NCBI GenBank assembly: GCA_949130485.1 | Contig: OX422199.1 | Span: 3,954,402 to 4,018,401, forward strand | Direction of reading: 5' to 3' | Source of the DNA: Agelas oroides | Taxonomy: Eukaryota > Porifera > Demospongiae > Agelasida > Agelasidae | Length of the DNA stretch: 64,000 bases | Shown here: piece after piece, positions 37,631 to 49,510 of the stretch | How the letters are laid out: each line of letters starts with the position of its first letter | Numbering within the stretch: position 1 is the stretch's first letter | The notes under the pieces: generated by a model | The model's input: only the letters and a program-made list of their open reading frames with translations | Told to the model about the DNA's origin: nothing | Database searches by the model: none | Position numbers and translations under genes: made by a program

Positions 37631-37968
37631 TTACATAACAATGGATAAAGGTCTATACAGGAAAGATTAGCTTAAATCACCAGACCATGTGTTCAAACCT
37701 TATTGGGCCACACTGCCCAATACAGCAAAGATTAGCTTAAATCACCAGACCATGTGTTCAAACCTTTTTACTACTTTAAAGTGTGCCATAGAATGTCCCC
37801 AAGACATCTTACACCACATGCAAGATCACTAGCCCAATTTGCCGCCTCTCCGCCCCCAACCTTCACACCATGTACAACTAAAACGGGGGCATGAGAGGTT
37901 GGGAACTTTAAAACCACAGTTGTGTAAAATAAGCATGTATCAAGGCTTCCTCCTGCTCTTTTATAGAC
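37631..37968. repeat. 65-bp tandem duplication and flanking DNA
   Basis: AAAGATTAGCTTAAATCACC and the bases after it occur at 37662 and 37727. No gene. Confidence 0.8.
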
Positions 37969-38241
37969 TACCGTAGATCTGGAACTTTTCGTGTTCCAAA
38001 TTTTTCATGTTTTAAATTTTCGTGTAAAAGTATTTTTGTGGTCTGGAATACCCACGAAAAGTTTTTGACGGTATTAAATCGATTCTACGTTCCCAGGTTT
38101 GGTGATCTGGGACGAGACTACACACGCCGAGTACGGAACAGTAAAAATAAATATTGTAAAATGTATTTCGTGTTTTTTATTTTCGTGGTTTTCGCAAACC
38201 ACGAAAATACTTTTACAACGAAAATTTCCAGATCTACGGTA
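37969..38241. mobile_element. TA-inserting MITE, 273 bp
   Basis: TIRs TACCGTAGATCTGGAA and TTCCAGATCTACGGTA, with further inverted homology (AAAGTATTTTTGTGG / CCACGAAAATACTTTT). The outermost TA is the likely target, as in Tc1/mariner-type elements. Confidence 0.75.
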
Positions 38242-40540
38242 TATTAACATGGTATACACAAGGTAGCAAGGATCGATCGTCAACTGATCTATCCTGAATT
38301 TTGCGAGTCACATGATCTGAATTTTTCCCCTTCACTTCTGCAGGATTGTCACTGACTGACTAGGTGCATGCATTGTTCTGATGCTCAGAACTCCCTCCTT
38401 TCATTTTTAGTCTGCAACCTTGCATTCAGTCACCTTCCATTTTGCATTTTAGTCTGCAACCTTGCTCTTCTGTGTCCTTGTGCATTGTTGACAGTATTTT
38501 ATGATTCGTCAGTTGTATTTTTACTCCTCAGGAGAAGCCAGATGGTTTTCTGGTAACATAAGCAGGGCAGAAACTGAGAGCTGTGGAGTGCTTGGTGCTG
38601 TAGGTACGCAGGAGAGGTACATTTTTCTCGTGGTTTAAAAACGGGTCTGTGACATGAAGATTGTGCACGGGAACAACTCCAAATTTGCAATGCAGCATGG
38701 CCAAGCCGTCTACTTTTTGTCTTGAGAGTACGAAATTTGTCGGGCTGTCAGAAAAAATTTCCACAGTGATTTTGTAGGAGTGGACATTTACCGCTCTGGG
38801 GCCTCGTTTACCGCTCTGGGGCCTCGCCTAAGTGTGATCAGCAGCTCTAAGATGGAATTCGTATTGTATAGGCCTTCTTCTACTTGTACTTCAAGAATTA
38901 TTTGTATATCTACAGTACAGCAGAAACTATGAGTGGATGAATATATAATGAGAATTGTTGCGCCTACCGCTATTGAACAGGAAGCTTAACTTCGGGTGGT
39001 CGGAACTAATTGAGGGCGCGGCCGCAGCCGGTTGCTAGGGGGTTGTATCTCGGCAATAAAAAGCACAGCCTGCCGCAACTTAACGTCTGTGTGGACTACT
39101 AAACACACGTACAAGTTTATGTATCTACCTTGTCCACAAGCTGAACAGCACGTGGAGTGGCCTACTTGTTGATAAAATTTTCGAACGGAGTAACTTACTG
39201 ACTTGGAACATCGTCTACAGAGCTGTTATTACGAGAGGAATCCAATAACAGAACGCTTTTCATCATAAGACAAACAGAAGCACGCGCTTCACCATTTTCA
39301 CGGGCTAGTGGCGTATAATGCCTGGCTTTTCAGTGCGTATTTCACGAAAAACATCCTGTTACGGTCAAGTCTAGCCTTGTTCCCAGGCCTTCAATCACAG
39401 CCAACGCGGTGGAAGGCCTGGCAAAACTCCTACGTAGAATGATGTCAGGGGGACGTAGGACTTTTGGAGGCGTGGTACTTTCAGTCATAGGAACTAAGCT
39501 AAAGCAGGAAGACCCCACCCGCGAGGAGAGGGTCTGGTGACATCCGACTGATTCCTCGGGCTTCATTAAAAATTCATAGCTTACTGTATGCATAGTTGCG
39601 AACTGATAGCTAATTTACGTGCCAAAAAAGTGCTGTGTCATCGTGCTGAAGTAGTGAAGAATTTCCAGTGTTGCACTACAGATTGTGTTTTCTACAACGT
39701 GATTGGCAGTTGCAAAATTGTCTGCCGAAAGCAATCAACTATAAATAGCACATCCGGTCGAGTTGTAGCTAGTGTGCAGGTGAAGCGTGAGTAAAAGTAG
39801 CTGCAAAGCAATCGAGTTGGAGGCTTATCGGTTGTATAAGGACCGCGCGTTACCCAAAGAGAAGCTCAAGAGTTTGACTGAAAGGCTACGCGGACCTTTT
39901 CGACTGACAGACGTGGATAGCATCGTAACACAAAGTTCCTCGCATCAGGAAGGGCCGACAACCGCTCCTGTGTAGGTAAAACTTGCCAGGTAAGCTTGGA
40001 GCGTTCACATCTTGTTGACTACGAGGGTAACACCGCGTTGTGAGGTCGTAGATCGTGAAACTGCGTAATTGTGTGAAGGTGTGTTCTATTTTTAGTACAC
40101 GCGGGAGATTCTGCCTGTTTCGAATTTTTGGCAGTTACACGCTCTTCCTCCTCCCTCCACAATAAAAAATGACGTCATCATGCGCTCTTGTGTACAGTAA
40201 TCCAGCCTCCTTGCTGCAATGTAAACGCAGGCACACCCGAGGCTTCCAGTAAGTGGATTGGGGTCATCAAAATAATTGCCCAGGTTGTTTTATGACAACA
40301 GCTTTTTGCATACTTTTGCATCCGCACGGTTGTTAGTTCCGACCACTTCCGATGCAAAGAAAATTGTATTGCTACATATTACTTCTGGTACGGCTGGCGA
40401 TTGGGGATAGACTAAGTTCACCTGGTTTGAAATGGTTACGTCATCTTATTAAATATTCATAAGAGGCTACCGAAGCAAAGATGTTCATCACATTTTGTAA
40501 GACCAGAGAAAAAAAAAAGAAGTACTATAGACATTCCCTG
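38242..40540. other. Non-coding stretch with ORFs of unknown meaning
   Basis: Short + strand ORFs (39588-39794, 39787-39975) have no recognisable family; the second ends with LTERLRGPFRLTDVDSIVTQ and could be a transposon exon. A TAGCCTTG-type fragment lies near 39372-39425. Otherwise nothing is recognised. Confidence 0.4.
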
Positions 40541-40544
40541 GCGC

Positions 40545-40605
40545 TAACTCTAACCCTAACCCTAACCCTAGCCCTAACCCTAGCCCTAACCCTAGCCCTT
40601 AACCA
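40545..40605. repeat. Interstitial telomere-like repeats (CCCTAA/CCCTAG)
   Basis: About ten units of CCCTAA and CCCTAG variants in one orientation. The opposite orientation (TTAGGG) occurs at 41700-41755. Confidence 0.85.
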
Positions 40606-40652
40606 TTCAGCCAATGAGCCATTTCAGACGGCCACCATGCTGTATTATAAAT

Positions 40653-41503
40653 ATCAGAGTCGGTAGACTCTCTATGTAGGGATGGCGCCGACGTGCAATA
40701 TCTTAAGCAAAAGCCGTATAAAAGCTTATTTAAGCGCCCAGGCTTCCTCTTTGAGTGCCTTTGTGATCAGCAGGACTCATACAAGTGACCAAAAGCCACG
40801 CGGAAGACAGCTAAACGCAAAAGTGTGCAATAGCAAAAGTGCCATTTTTCGTCTTCTTTCTTTCTTTCTTCGTTATGACTTTTGTTCAAACAACGATAAC
40901 TTAAAAACGGTTCTAGCACTCACCTTGATTTTAGCACGAAACGGATGCTTAGGACGGCATTTTATAATTTTGTACACATGCGCACACAAAGTCTTGTTCC
41001 CAGACCAAAGACCACAGTCATTGGTCTGGAAGCGAGACTAGTACACACGCGAAATGGCCAGCGGGCAGTACGCATGGCTAGCACGGACTTTTCCCCCCAC
41101 GGCATTGGGCAAGTGAACACCACGTAGGTAAGGCACTACCTACTTGTAGCTATACACTAAAAATAGCCTACTCACAGCTTAGTGAACTGTAAAGCTAGGA
41201 TGGTCAGTTGTCAGTATGATAGTTTTCTGTGCTGCAGCTGGTCAGTCGTCATGACAACTGAATCATGAAATTGGTTTCACAAAGTTTGGTACGGAGAGCA
41301 GTTGGCCCTTCATCAGGTTCTAGCTGGCTATATTACACATTATTATTATTACATGCCTGGAACTACTACTAAACTGTCAATGCCGTTTCAAGTTCTGGTG
41401 TTGTGGTTACACTTGAAATATTCTTCTTAGGCTTAGGTCTAACTGTAACTGAGCTAGATTAACATCAAAAAAAGTACAGAAACAAGACTTAAAAAACATA
41501 AAT
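40653..41503. repeat. Dispersed repeat, copy 1 (uninterrupted)
   Basis: It starts at the hairpin AGAGTCGGTAGACTCT and matches 60305-62830 through many blocks (for example AAAGCCACGCGGAAGACAGC, CTAGGATGGTCAGTTGTCAG, ATGCCTGGAACTACTACT). A short foldback (40993-41042, TCTCGTTCCCAGACC / GGTCTGGAAGCGAGA) is shared. Copy 1 lacks the insertions present in copy 2 and so preserves their empty sites. No ORF is recognised. Confidence 0.85.
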
Positions 41504-41556
41504 AGTTATAAGGTGACGTAACCGGAAACCGTTTCAAACCGGGTGAACTTAGGGTT

Positions 41557-41905
41557 ATTCTTCATGTACCGTTCCTTAGAATACGTCATCTTTACGTCAT
41601 GTAATTTATGTCCTTTACGTCGTGTAAGATTATATTGTAATGTTGGTTGGTGCGTTAAAGGCAGTGCAGTGCACCGCAGCCATCAGCAGCCCCTCGTAGC
41701 CGAATGGTTAGGGCTTAGTGTTACAGTTAGGGTTAGGGTTAAGGCTAGGGCCAGGGAATGTGATTTTTCTGTTCTGCTTTTTTTTTGTCTGTGTTAAAAG
41801 TGACAAACAACTTTGTCCTGCACGTTAACGGTAGCTGCGACGTTCATGGCAACAAAAGTACGTGACGTAACGATGATGTATTGTAAGGAACGGTACATGG
41901 AGAAT
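41557..41905. mobile_element. MITE with 34-bp TIRs containing telomere-like repeats
   Basis: TIR starts ATTCTTCATGTACCGTTCC (41557) and pairs with GGAACGGTACATGGAGAAT (to 41905), with about five mismatches over 34 bp. The interior has TTAGGGTTAGGGTTAAGG near 41725. No target duplication is seen. Confidence 0.75.
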
Positions 41906-42275
41906 GTGCCATAGTCTAACCGACCCGGTCGCAAACGCTTCAACACAGGGCATATAAATGACTCCCCCTTGCATCTCGCATAACCATCTGGCCACCAGTT
42001 ACCCCCCTTTCTTTCACCTACTGTAGATCATTCTTTTTAGCTAAACCCACCTGGTTTGACCGCAGTTTCGCTGGTGGCTGAATCCAGCTTAGCTCTCTTT
42101 ACGGGTGGACTACTTCCCCCAGGCCCCAGCTCATGACGGTCCATTGTTGACAGATTCAAGTTTTACACACACAACGCCACTTCAATGTTCATCCGGAACT
42201 GCCCTTATGCCATCGTTGGCATCATAGATCTGTGGCATCGTCGAGGGCATCGTAAACTAGCATGATTTATGACGG

Positions 42276-45200
42276 TGTCATAGTAAATTTGGCACCCCCG
42301 GAAATTTGGAACCCCCATGCCAAATTTTCTAGGAAAAATGGCACCCCTCCGGAGAAAAAGGCACCCCCATCATGTCTAGTAAATCTGGCATCCCCATGCA
42401 CCATAACAATTAAATGGTTAAATATAATGCACCAGTAACTGCCATAACCAAACCTAAATACACAAATAGCTGAAATATGTACAGAAAAGTAAAAACTGCT
42501 ACAATGTATCATAACGACAACACCTACAAACCCATCTCTTTGGGCACTTCCCTCTCAAACCTACACACTTAAAATGGAACCATTTGGCACATACGTCACA
42601 TTCTATCATCTGCACATCATAACTTGCAGGCATTAGGCAAGTGCAGTATAAATGTATGAATATGTGCTTGGATTTTCGTTTCTTTGGCTTGGCAGTGGTC
42701 ATCGGAAAAGGCTTAAGCTCCTCTGACTGGAAGCAGTCCAGAAGGTGTTGTCGCATAATTGATTGGTCGAATTCAAGCTTTGAGACATCATCACCTCGTG
42801 CAGAGTGATAGGCAAAGGCAATCGCAAACAGCCCACAGTCTGTCATACCCTTTTGCTGTTGAACACCAACCTTGGTGATCGTCAACAAGCCATCCTTACT
42901 GCAAAAACTAGCATACACAGCTGCAATCTGCTCTTCCAGTGTGGATGGGAGGTCATCATGTGTGAGGCTGTCAAAGAGAAAAATTTCATTCCCGTCAGAG
43001 AAGGTAGTCACCCAATGGGCATAGCCATTGTAGAAGATCTGGATGGCTGAGGGTAAGGGAGGGTAGAGAGATATTGTAAATGGGTTATGTATACATGCAT
43101 CCGTGAACCTGCAAGGTATAGTACTACACAGTAGTATTATACCTTCCAGATCAAATAAGATATATACCTCTTCCATAGACAGTAGAAAACCCACTGTTTT
43201 GGCATAGCAGAGTGCTCTGACATCCATCCAGATGAAACTGCTTCTGAACCAGTTTGTGAGCAGCAAAAATGTGGGTGTCCAAGAGCATTTTTCCCTCATT
43301 TAGAACCTTGATGTCAGATTTAGTCAGGCCCAATACCCGCATCCACTTCCTGTCACCCCTCCTCTCCGTCTGAAAGTGATACACAAGAGAGCAAACACAC
43401 ATCACCGGTCAGTAATGTTGTTAACAATGAAGCCATTCACACGACCTTGGCATCCTCTTTATCCCTGTCCTTTTCTCCATCGTTGTCCTCTCTGACCTTG
43501 TCCTTCTCTTCCACCTTCTAGAAGTAAGAAGATGAAGCAGGGTAACTGCTATTCCCATCCATAATAGTATTAGTGATGCTTAAAGCTTACCTTGTTCAAC
43601 CTCCCTTTGGAGGGATCTCTCCACGTTTTGAGGCGGTGGTTGTTGACAACCTGCTTTCGAATTAGACCATCAGAACCCCATAGACGAAAGCGGCCTTTAC
43701 CCAGATCTTCAATGATCTCATATGGCCCACCTGGAAATCGTACATCCAGCTTTCCCCCTTTCCTCCCATCGTTTCGTTTGTTCTCAACAAGAACTTTGTC
43801 TCCGACTTTTAGATGGGTGTTGGTGTTATGCTTGGCATCATATTGGCGTTTCTGATTATCCTGTGCCTTCTTGATATTGGCACGAGCTTTGTCATGCACC
43901 TGCTTCCTGATGTCAAGGAGCTGCTGGATCTTTTCTTCAAACGATTCCATGCTTTCGTCAGAGCTATCGGAACTGTTCACTTTAGTAGCTAGCTCTATAG
44001 GGAGACATGCTTCACGACCATACATGAGAAAAAATGGAGTGAACTTGCTGGATGCGTGTCGACTTGTGCGATAAGCAAAAAGGATCTCATCAAGAATGGT
44101 GTCCCAATCATCCTGATGCTCATTGACCATCCTCTGGAGCTGAGCTTTGAGTGTTTGATTGAATCGCTCATCGAGGCCGTTTGCTTGCGGGTGGTATGCG
44201 CTTGTAACATTGTGCCGAAAGCCGGTAAGTTCTTGAAGGCGGTTAACCACTTGGTTGCAGAATTCTCGCCCCTGATCTGAGATGATGTTGGCTGGGCAAC
44301 CATGTCGGAGAAAGGTGCGGTATAGAAACTCAGCAACGTTAATGGCTTCCTTGGTCGGGAATGGTTCGGCTTCTGACCATTTTGAAAAGTAATCAGTGAG
44401 TGTGACACAATATCGGTTCCCTTGGCTACTGAGGGGAAGTTCAATGATGTCAATGCCAACTTTCTTCCAGGTGTCCGACACAGGAATGGGAAGTAGGGTC
44501 GGAGCAGGTCGATCGAACTTTCGCTTGGTGCGCTGGCAGGCGTCGCAGTGCTTTACCTGTGTGATGGAGAAGTATTCAGACCAAAATGTCCCCAATTGAC
44601 CCATTTAGTCCGTAGCAACCAAATTGTTAACATGAGTACAGACTATGCTTAGCTCTATCAAGTAGAAAGTAATGAAATGAATTAGTGGGGTCCCATTAGG
44701 CTCGTAGAGAAAATAGTAGGTAGGTTCGAGCACTCTTACGGCTTTTTTATCCCAGATCTTTTTTTCCTTTCTACCCGGGGTGTAAATATACAAAATTATC
44801 TAGTTAGCTTACCCAGTCATCTACATCCTTCATCATCCCTTTCCAGTAGAATCGGGTGCAAACTTTGTCGTAGGTGCGATCTCGACCAAAGTGGCACCCA
44901 CCAACTCGATTGTCGTGGCAAGCTTCAAGGATTTTAGCTTTCTTAGCTTTGTCAGTGATTACCTAACAATGAAGAAAGACTGTGAGGATGTGTTTTTTTT
45001 CTAGACTGAGTACCTTGCTTTAAACTAACATGTGCATGCAAAAGTTTCTCCATACACTTACTTGTCTTAACACTCCATCTATCTTTTCCTCCAGTGTAGT
45101 GAAGTAGCCCGTCCACCATCCGAAACTTTTTTGATCGCTTCCGAATAGATCCTTTCTCTCCCTTCGTTGCTCCCTCGGGATACTCGTTACGGGTTAGGTA

Positions 45201-45487
45201 GGTCTCGATCTCGCTGTAATTCTCTCCTTCATAGCCCTCCATGATCGCCTTTGAAACGTACTACTAACTGCGCTGTTTACCGTTTTACAGGCACCACAAG
45301 GTTGGCACCTGTCTATCTGTTTTCCCGCCATGGAGCAGCTGCTGCATGAGGGGGGTACAAAATTTCCTGGTGCGAGAATTTGGAGAGTACAGTAGATACT
45401 AGGAAAAATTGAACGGGGGTGTTAATTTTTCCTAGTATATTTGACTCGGGGGTGCCGTAAACTGGGGAAGCCAAATTTCCTGTGACA
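42276..45487 (-). mobile_element. Ginger1-type DNA transposon, 3.2 kb, with TIRs and 4-bp TSD
   Basis: Outer ends TGTCATAGTAAATTTGGC (42276) and the complement of GCCAAATTTCCTGTGACA (45487) pair with few mismatches. Both sides are flanked by ACGG (42272-42275, 45488-45491). TGTNR termini, a 4-bp duplication and a retroviral-type integrase used as transposase define Ginger elements; some Ginger1 members also carry Ulp1-like and PHD domains, as here. Subterminal direct/inverted repeats (CTAGGAAAAATTAACACCCC-like) flank the coding part at both ends. Confidence 0.9.
42499..45242 (-). CDS. Ginger1 transposase: H2C2 zinc finger, DDE integrase, C48 (Ulp1-like) protease, PHD finger
   Basis: Exons in transcript order: 45242 to about 45062 (MEGYEGENYSEIETYLTRNE start), 44962-44813 (ILEACHDNRVGGCHFGRD and RFYWKGMMKDVDDW), 44556-43591 (HCDACQRTKRK; catalytic D in KVGIDIIELP, D in IISDQGREF, E in GLDERFNQTL; chromo-like tail), 43517-43446 (acidic/Lys linker), 43369-43168 (start of the C48 fold, LNEGKMLLDTHIFAAHKLV) and 43046-42499 (protease H in HWVTTF, D in LFDSL, C in GMTDCGLFAIA; PHD-type Cys/His run ending WVCRCCRYDTL). 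All junctions but the first are in phase. The obvious exon-1 donor (ACAA/GTAAGT) is out of phase with exon 2; an alternative (AGT/GTTAAG, edge 45072) restores phase, or the copy has a small lesion. The linker exon's donor (GTCGTG) is weak. Confidence 0.85.
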
Positions 45488-45591
45488 ACGGCATATACGG
45501 ATCTAATGGGGAAGCCCAGGGAAGTCTCCCGCGTAGTACAAGATGAAGAAGAGTGGCAGTGTGACGTTTGAGTGTACAGAGGTTGTCAGCA

Positions 45592-47897
45592 ATGGCCGAT
45601 CATCATCAACAGCAGCCTGAATCGTTGGAGTCTGAGGAAGGGAGCCCACCCGCAAAGAGAGCCAGACTGGATCCAAGCACCGGTGAAACTTCTGGTAACC
45701 TAGTTGGAGCAAAAGTCGGTCTGGCTAAAGACATGGGATACATCTTGAGCTTGAGCCTGATGACAAGACTGGATTCATAGCTAGAAGGCCATGAGATTGC
45801 AGAGGAGTTAGGACATGGTTGACCTTTGCTTACTAAAATACTGGGGTCATCACTAATTGATTTCCATATCTGAAACTCTCTTGGCTTTTTACTGAGAGGG
45901 GTCCGACTTTTCAAATCAAGATTCAAAGCCTGGTCCAGTCATAAATATCCAAGATCAATTAGTGACGACCCCAGTACTTAGAATTAGCGAAGGTCAACCA
46001 TGTCCGACCTCCTCTGATGAGGTTGAGTCCCGCCTGTGTCAGGTGACTTTCACATCAGAATTCAAGGGGTTTGAGTCAGAAAAAATCTAGTACACTGTAC
46101 ACTGAAATCAGAAATCAAGCAGAAAATTCTTGTGTGTGGTGTGTGTCCTTACACCGTAGAAACCAGGTTGATGCCCTGTTCATGCCATCAGTAAATTCAG
46201 AAATCAGCAGCAAAATCACACTTAAAGTCTGTACTGCACCCCTTGTGAGGGTCTATTCAACTGTACCCTGAAAACAATGAGAAGGTAGTTGTTTAGTGAG
46301 TGAGGTAATACTGTTTGTTATCTTAAGGGGTAGTCGCTGACATTGTCTGTTGAAGTGTTTGCAAAATAATGGGATCGTAATTTTTATTGGCAAAAATTGT
46401 GTTTGACAACTTGTTGTTCCCTTCCAAAGTGTGTTTGATTTGCGGCAGTTCATAAGGACAAAATTGTGGCAACGCTTTCTGAGTAAATTTGTTGATCCAC
46501 TGATTTAGTGTTGCTCAGAGTTCACAAGTACATTGATGGTTTGATACCATGTTGATCCTGGCCAGAAATACTTCCACAGGCACATGTAAATGACTACCTC
46601 AAATTCTCATCAGGCTCTCGTGTTGTACAATCAGCAGTGAGACTTAGCTAGCTAACAGGACTGTGAAGTGGCAGCCCATGTCTTGATGTTGTGTGTACAC
46701 ATTGAAACCTAATTGACACACCGGGAAATTATTGGTAGGTTGATTGAACAAGCCCCCACCCCCCAAACACAGTCTCCCTCCTCACTGCTGCCACCTTCTC
46801 TACTCTTCAGAATCAAACCCAGCCACAACCAAGCGAGTCAGTTGGACCACACACCTCAGCTGCTCACCTCACCCCTTCCTCATCTACCTCACAGCCACAG
46901 CGGGCAGCTACACCACAGGGGTTGGTAAGTGGTTCATACTACTCTTTGGGAAGTTTCCACAATTGTGTTTTAGTGAGGACCTGGGAGGTGCACTCCCTTG
47001 TAGCACTAGAGCCGTTTGTGTTGTATGACTTGTTGGCATGGCTGACAGCAGTACTGAGAGGCTGCACGTACCACTGACAGCATCTAATCAGTCGTCATTG
47101 TATCGCTCATACGCACCTTATCCAGCCGTCATTGATGCCTGTGGGCTTTCCAAAGAAATAAACACCACCCTCGAAGAGTAGCCGTCAAATAGTAGCCGCA
47201 TAAAAACACGCAGCAAAACAAAATAGTAGCTGCGGCGTCTGATCGAAGAATAGAAGGCGAGATGGACACAAGTTGTCCTTGCAGCCAGGAGTATTCACTG
47301 TGGTATGACAGAATATGTCCTATCGAACTGCATTAAAGGTCAAAAGGACGCTCCTGATGTTCTGTAACTGATAATGATCCAGATACCTTGTATACCTCGA
47401 CAGCATAACTTGTGGATTACCAGCATGGGCCTGGCAAGTAGCAGAGCCACCACAAAACTACAACAGTGTAGTGTACTTCCAGGTGGCTGCATGTTACTCC
47501 TCCACAATGTTTATGTTTCCCCTCAGGAGGATGTGTGGACTGGATGTTGTAATTGACAGGGGGGTAAATTCAAACACACACACACACACACACACACACT
47601 GCCCAGAAAGATCCCAGAGAACAGCACAAGGCCTCCGTACAGAGATGTATCCAGTTCCTTGTTCATGCTAGCCAATGTCGTGACCCATTGTGCACACAGC
47701 CAGGTTGCATCAAAATAAAATGTGTGCTCGGACATTTCAAAAACTGCAGGCTACAAGCATCTGTGAGCTGTGCCATCTGCAAGGCATTTCTACTACTCTC
47801 TTATTTTCATGCCGAAAGCTGTACTGATGAAAAATGCCTCGTACTACTCTGCGCAAGGATCAAGAAGCAACTGAGAGAACAATTAAGGAACAGCTGA
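45592..47897 (+). CDS. Short CBP-like gene: N-terminal basic motif plus TAZ2 domain
   Basis: Exon 45592-45694 starts MADHHQQQPESLESEEGSPP then AKRARLD, like the NPKRAKL start of CBP/p300. A Pro/Gln/Ser-rich exon (46811-46924, NQTQPQPSESVGPHTSAAHL) ends PQGL. The last exon (47607-47897) is a complete TAZ2: IQFLVHASQCRDPLCTQPGC, GHFKNC...CAIC, and FHAESCTDEKCLVLLC, keeping three HCCC zinc sites, then a stop after REQLRNS. TAZ2 binds activation domains. The first donor is phase 1 and the middle exon phase 0, so at least one exon between them is unidentified. No KIX, bromodomain or HAT is present between the ends. The TAZ2 acceptor is preceded by (AC)n. Confidence 0.75.
45800..46016. mobile_element. 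CAGAGGAG-family MITE, 217 bp, in the TAZ2 gene intron
   Basis: TIRs CAGAGGAGTTAGGACATGG and CCATGTCCGACCTCCTCTG. Flanks ATGAGATTG (45791-45799) and ATGAGGTTG (46017-46025) form a 9-bp duplication with one change. Same family as 26478-26695. Confidence 0.9.
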
Positions 47898-48244
47898 AGC
47901 AGAACAGTTTCATGCACAAAGACCTCAAGCAAGGTAGCACTTGCTCATCTTGTTCCAATAAAGTGAATGCAATAAAAATTGAACCAGTTAAAGTAAACAT
48001 TAGAAAATAGGTGCCGTATACATCGAAATTTTGCGAGGATAAAATATCTAGTGAAAGTGTGAAAAATTTAATTAAATATTTTATCACAAAGGTTTGATGT
48101 GTATGGCATGATCGAGCCTCCTAATCTTTCTCACATTAAATGTTTCTACCAGCATTGTTAGCTGGCCGACCAACCCAGGAGTGGCACCATCATGTGAACC
48201 CTGACCTCAGACAGGACCATCTGAGGAAAATGTAAACAGTATGA
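47898..48244. other. Intergenic
   Basis: Downstream of the TAZ2 stop; AT-rich, with an AATAAA-like motif (CCAATAAAGTG near 47956) that could serve polyadenylation. No other feature is seen. Confidence 0.35.
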
Positions 48245-48772
48245 GATGCTTCAGCATTATGGGGCGAGCCTGAGCAAGCAACACATTGTGCTGGTTTGTG
48301 TCATGGCACACAAACCATGAATAGCAGCAGGGTTTTGACTGTCCGCTGTAGTCAGTCAGGGCAGCTACTTGTACTAAGGCTACACATGCATGGACTAAGC
48401 TTCACACACAAATCATGAGCTGAATCTCTGGAACCTAGTTTGTGCATGGCCCCTACCTGAAGCAAACTCAGCCACCATGCATACCGTCTGTGAGTAGTCT
48501 GCCAAGTTTATCTGCCATGGTCTGTAGTTGAGATTGCTTACAATAAACCATTATGTAAGTTGCCATGCATGCTTCAACTTGAGTCATCTTTGCTCCAGGC
48601 TTCCTCCACGCTGATACTGCACTCTAGCAGTAGCCCTGCACGGTTCAAGTCTGTTACTCTCAATCCTTGCGAAATGTTTAAGATTTACGGTAAATGGTTG
48701 CAAGCAAGCAAGCATACACACGCATGTATGAAATGTAGTCTTGCTAGTTTGGGGCTCATTCAGGCTTGTCCC
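48245..48772 (-). mobile_element. Helitron-like element copy H7, decayed
   Basis: On the minus strand the 5' block (GGGACAAGCCTGAATGAGCC, 48772-48753) is followed by the family's AAACTAGCAAGACTACATTT and a TGCTTGCTTGCTTGC run. The 3' arm TTGCTCAGGCTCGCCCC (48277-48261) is followed by a hairpin (ATGC...GCAT), but the terminal CTAG is eroded. A faint Arg-rich remnant lies near 48630-48600. Confidence 0.65.
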
Positions 48773-48805
48773 AATAGCAATGTAAGGCGGAAGTTGTCCT
48801 CCCCT

Positions 48806-49510
48806 CACTCCCCCTTACGCTCTCTCCTGTCGACCCTTCCCTCACACTCTCCCCTGTCGACCCTTCCCTCACACTCTCTCCTGTCGACCCTCCCCTCACG
48901 CTCTCTCCTGTCCACACTCCCCTCACGCTCTCTCCTGTCCACCCTCCCCTCACGCTCTCTCCTGTCCACCCTCCCCTCACGCTCTCTCCTGTCCACCCTC
49001 CCCTCACGCTCTCTCCTGTCCACCCTCCCCTCACGCTCTCTCCTGTCCACCCTCCCCTCACACTCTTTCTTGTTGACCCTCCCCTCCGCTTTCTCCTGTC
49101 GACCCTTCCCTCACGCTCTCTCCTGTCGACCCTTCCCTCACGCTCTCTCCTGTCGACCCTCCCCTCTCACACTCTCCTGTCGACCCTCCCCTCACGCTCT
49201 CTCCTGTCCACCCTCCCCTCACGCTCTCTCCTGTCCACCCTCCCCTCACGCTCTCTCCTGTCGACCCTCCCCTCACACTCTCTCCTGTCAACCCTCCCCT
49301 CACGCTCTCTCCTGTCGACCTTTCCCTCACGCTCTCTCCTGTCCACCCTCCCCTCACGCTCTCTCCTGTCCACCCTCCCCTCACGCTCTCTCCTGTTGAC
49401 CCTCCCCTCACACTCTCTCCTGTCGACCTTTCCCTCACGCTCTCTCCTGTCGACCTTTCCCTCATGCTCTCTCCTGTAGACTCTCCCCTCACGCTCTCTC
49501 CTGTCAACCA
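48806..49510. repeat. 27-bp minisatellite, about 26 units
   Basis: The unit resembles CTCACGCTCTCTCCTGTCGA plus CCCTCCC. Twenty-seven is a multiple of 3, so several frames on both strands stay open (9-residue repeats). The block starts about 33 bp from the end of H7. Confidence 0.95.

Noticed and set aside
40545..40605. True telomere
   Set aside because: Only about ten degenerate units, with ordinary sequence on both sides and an opposite-orientation tract 1.1 kb away.
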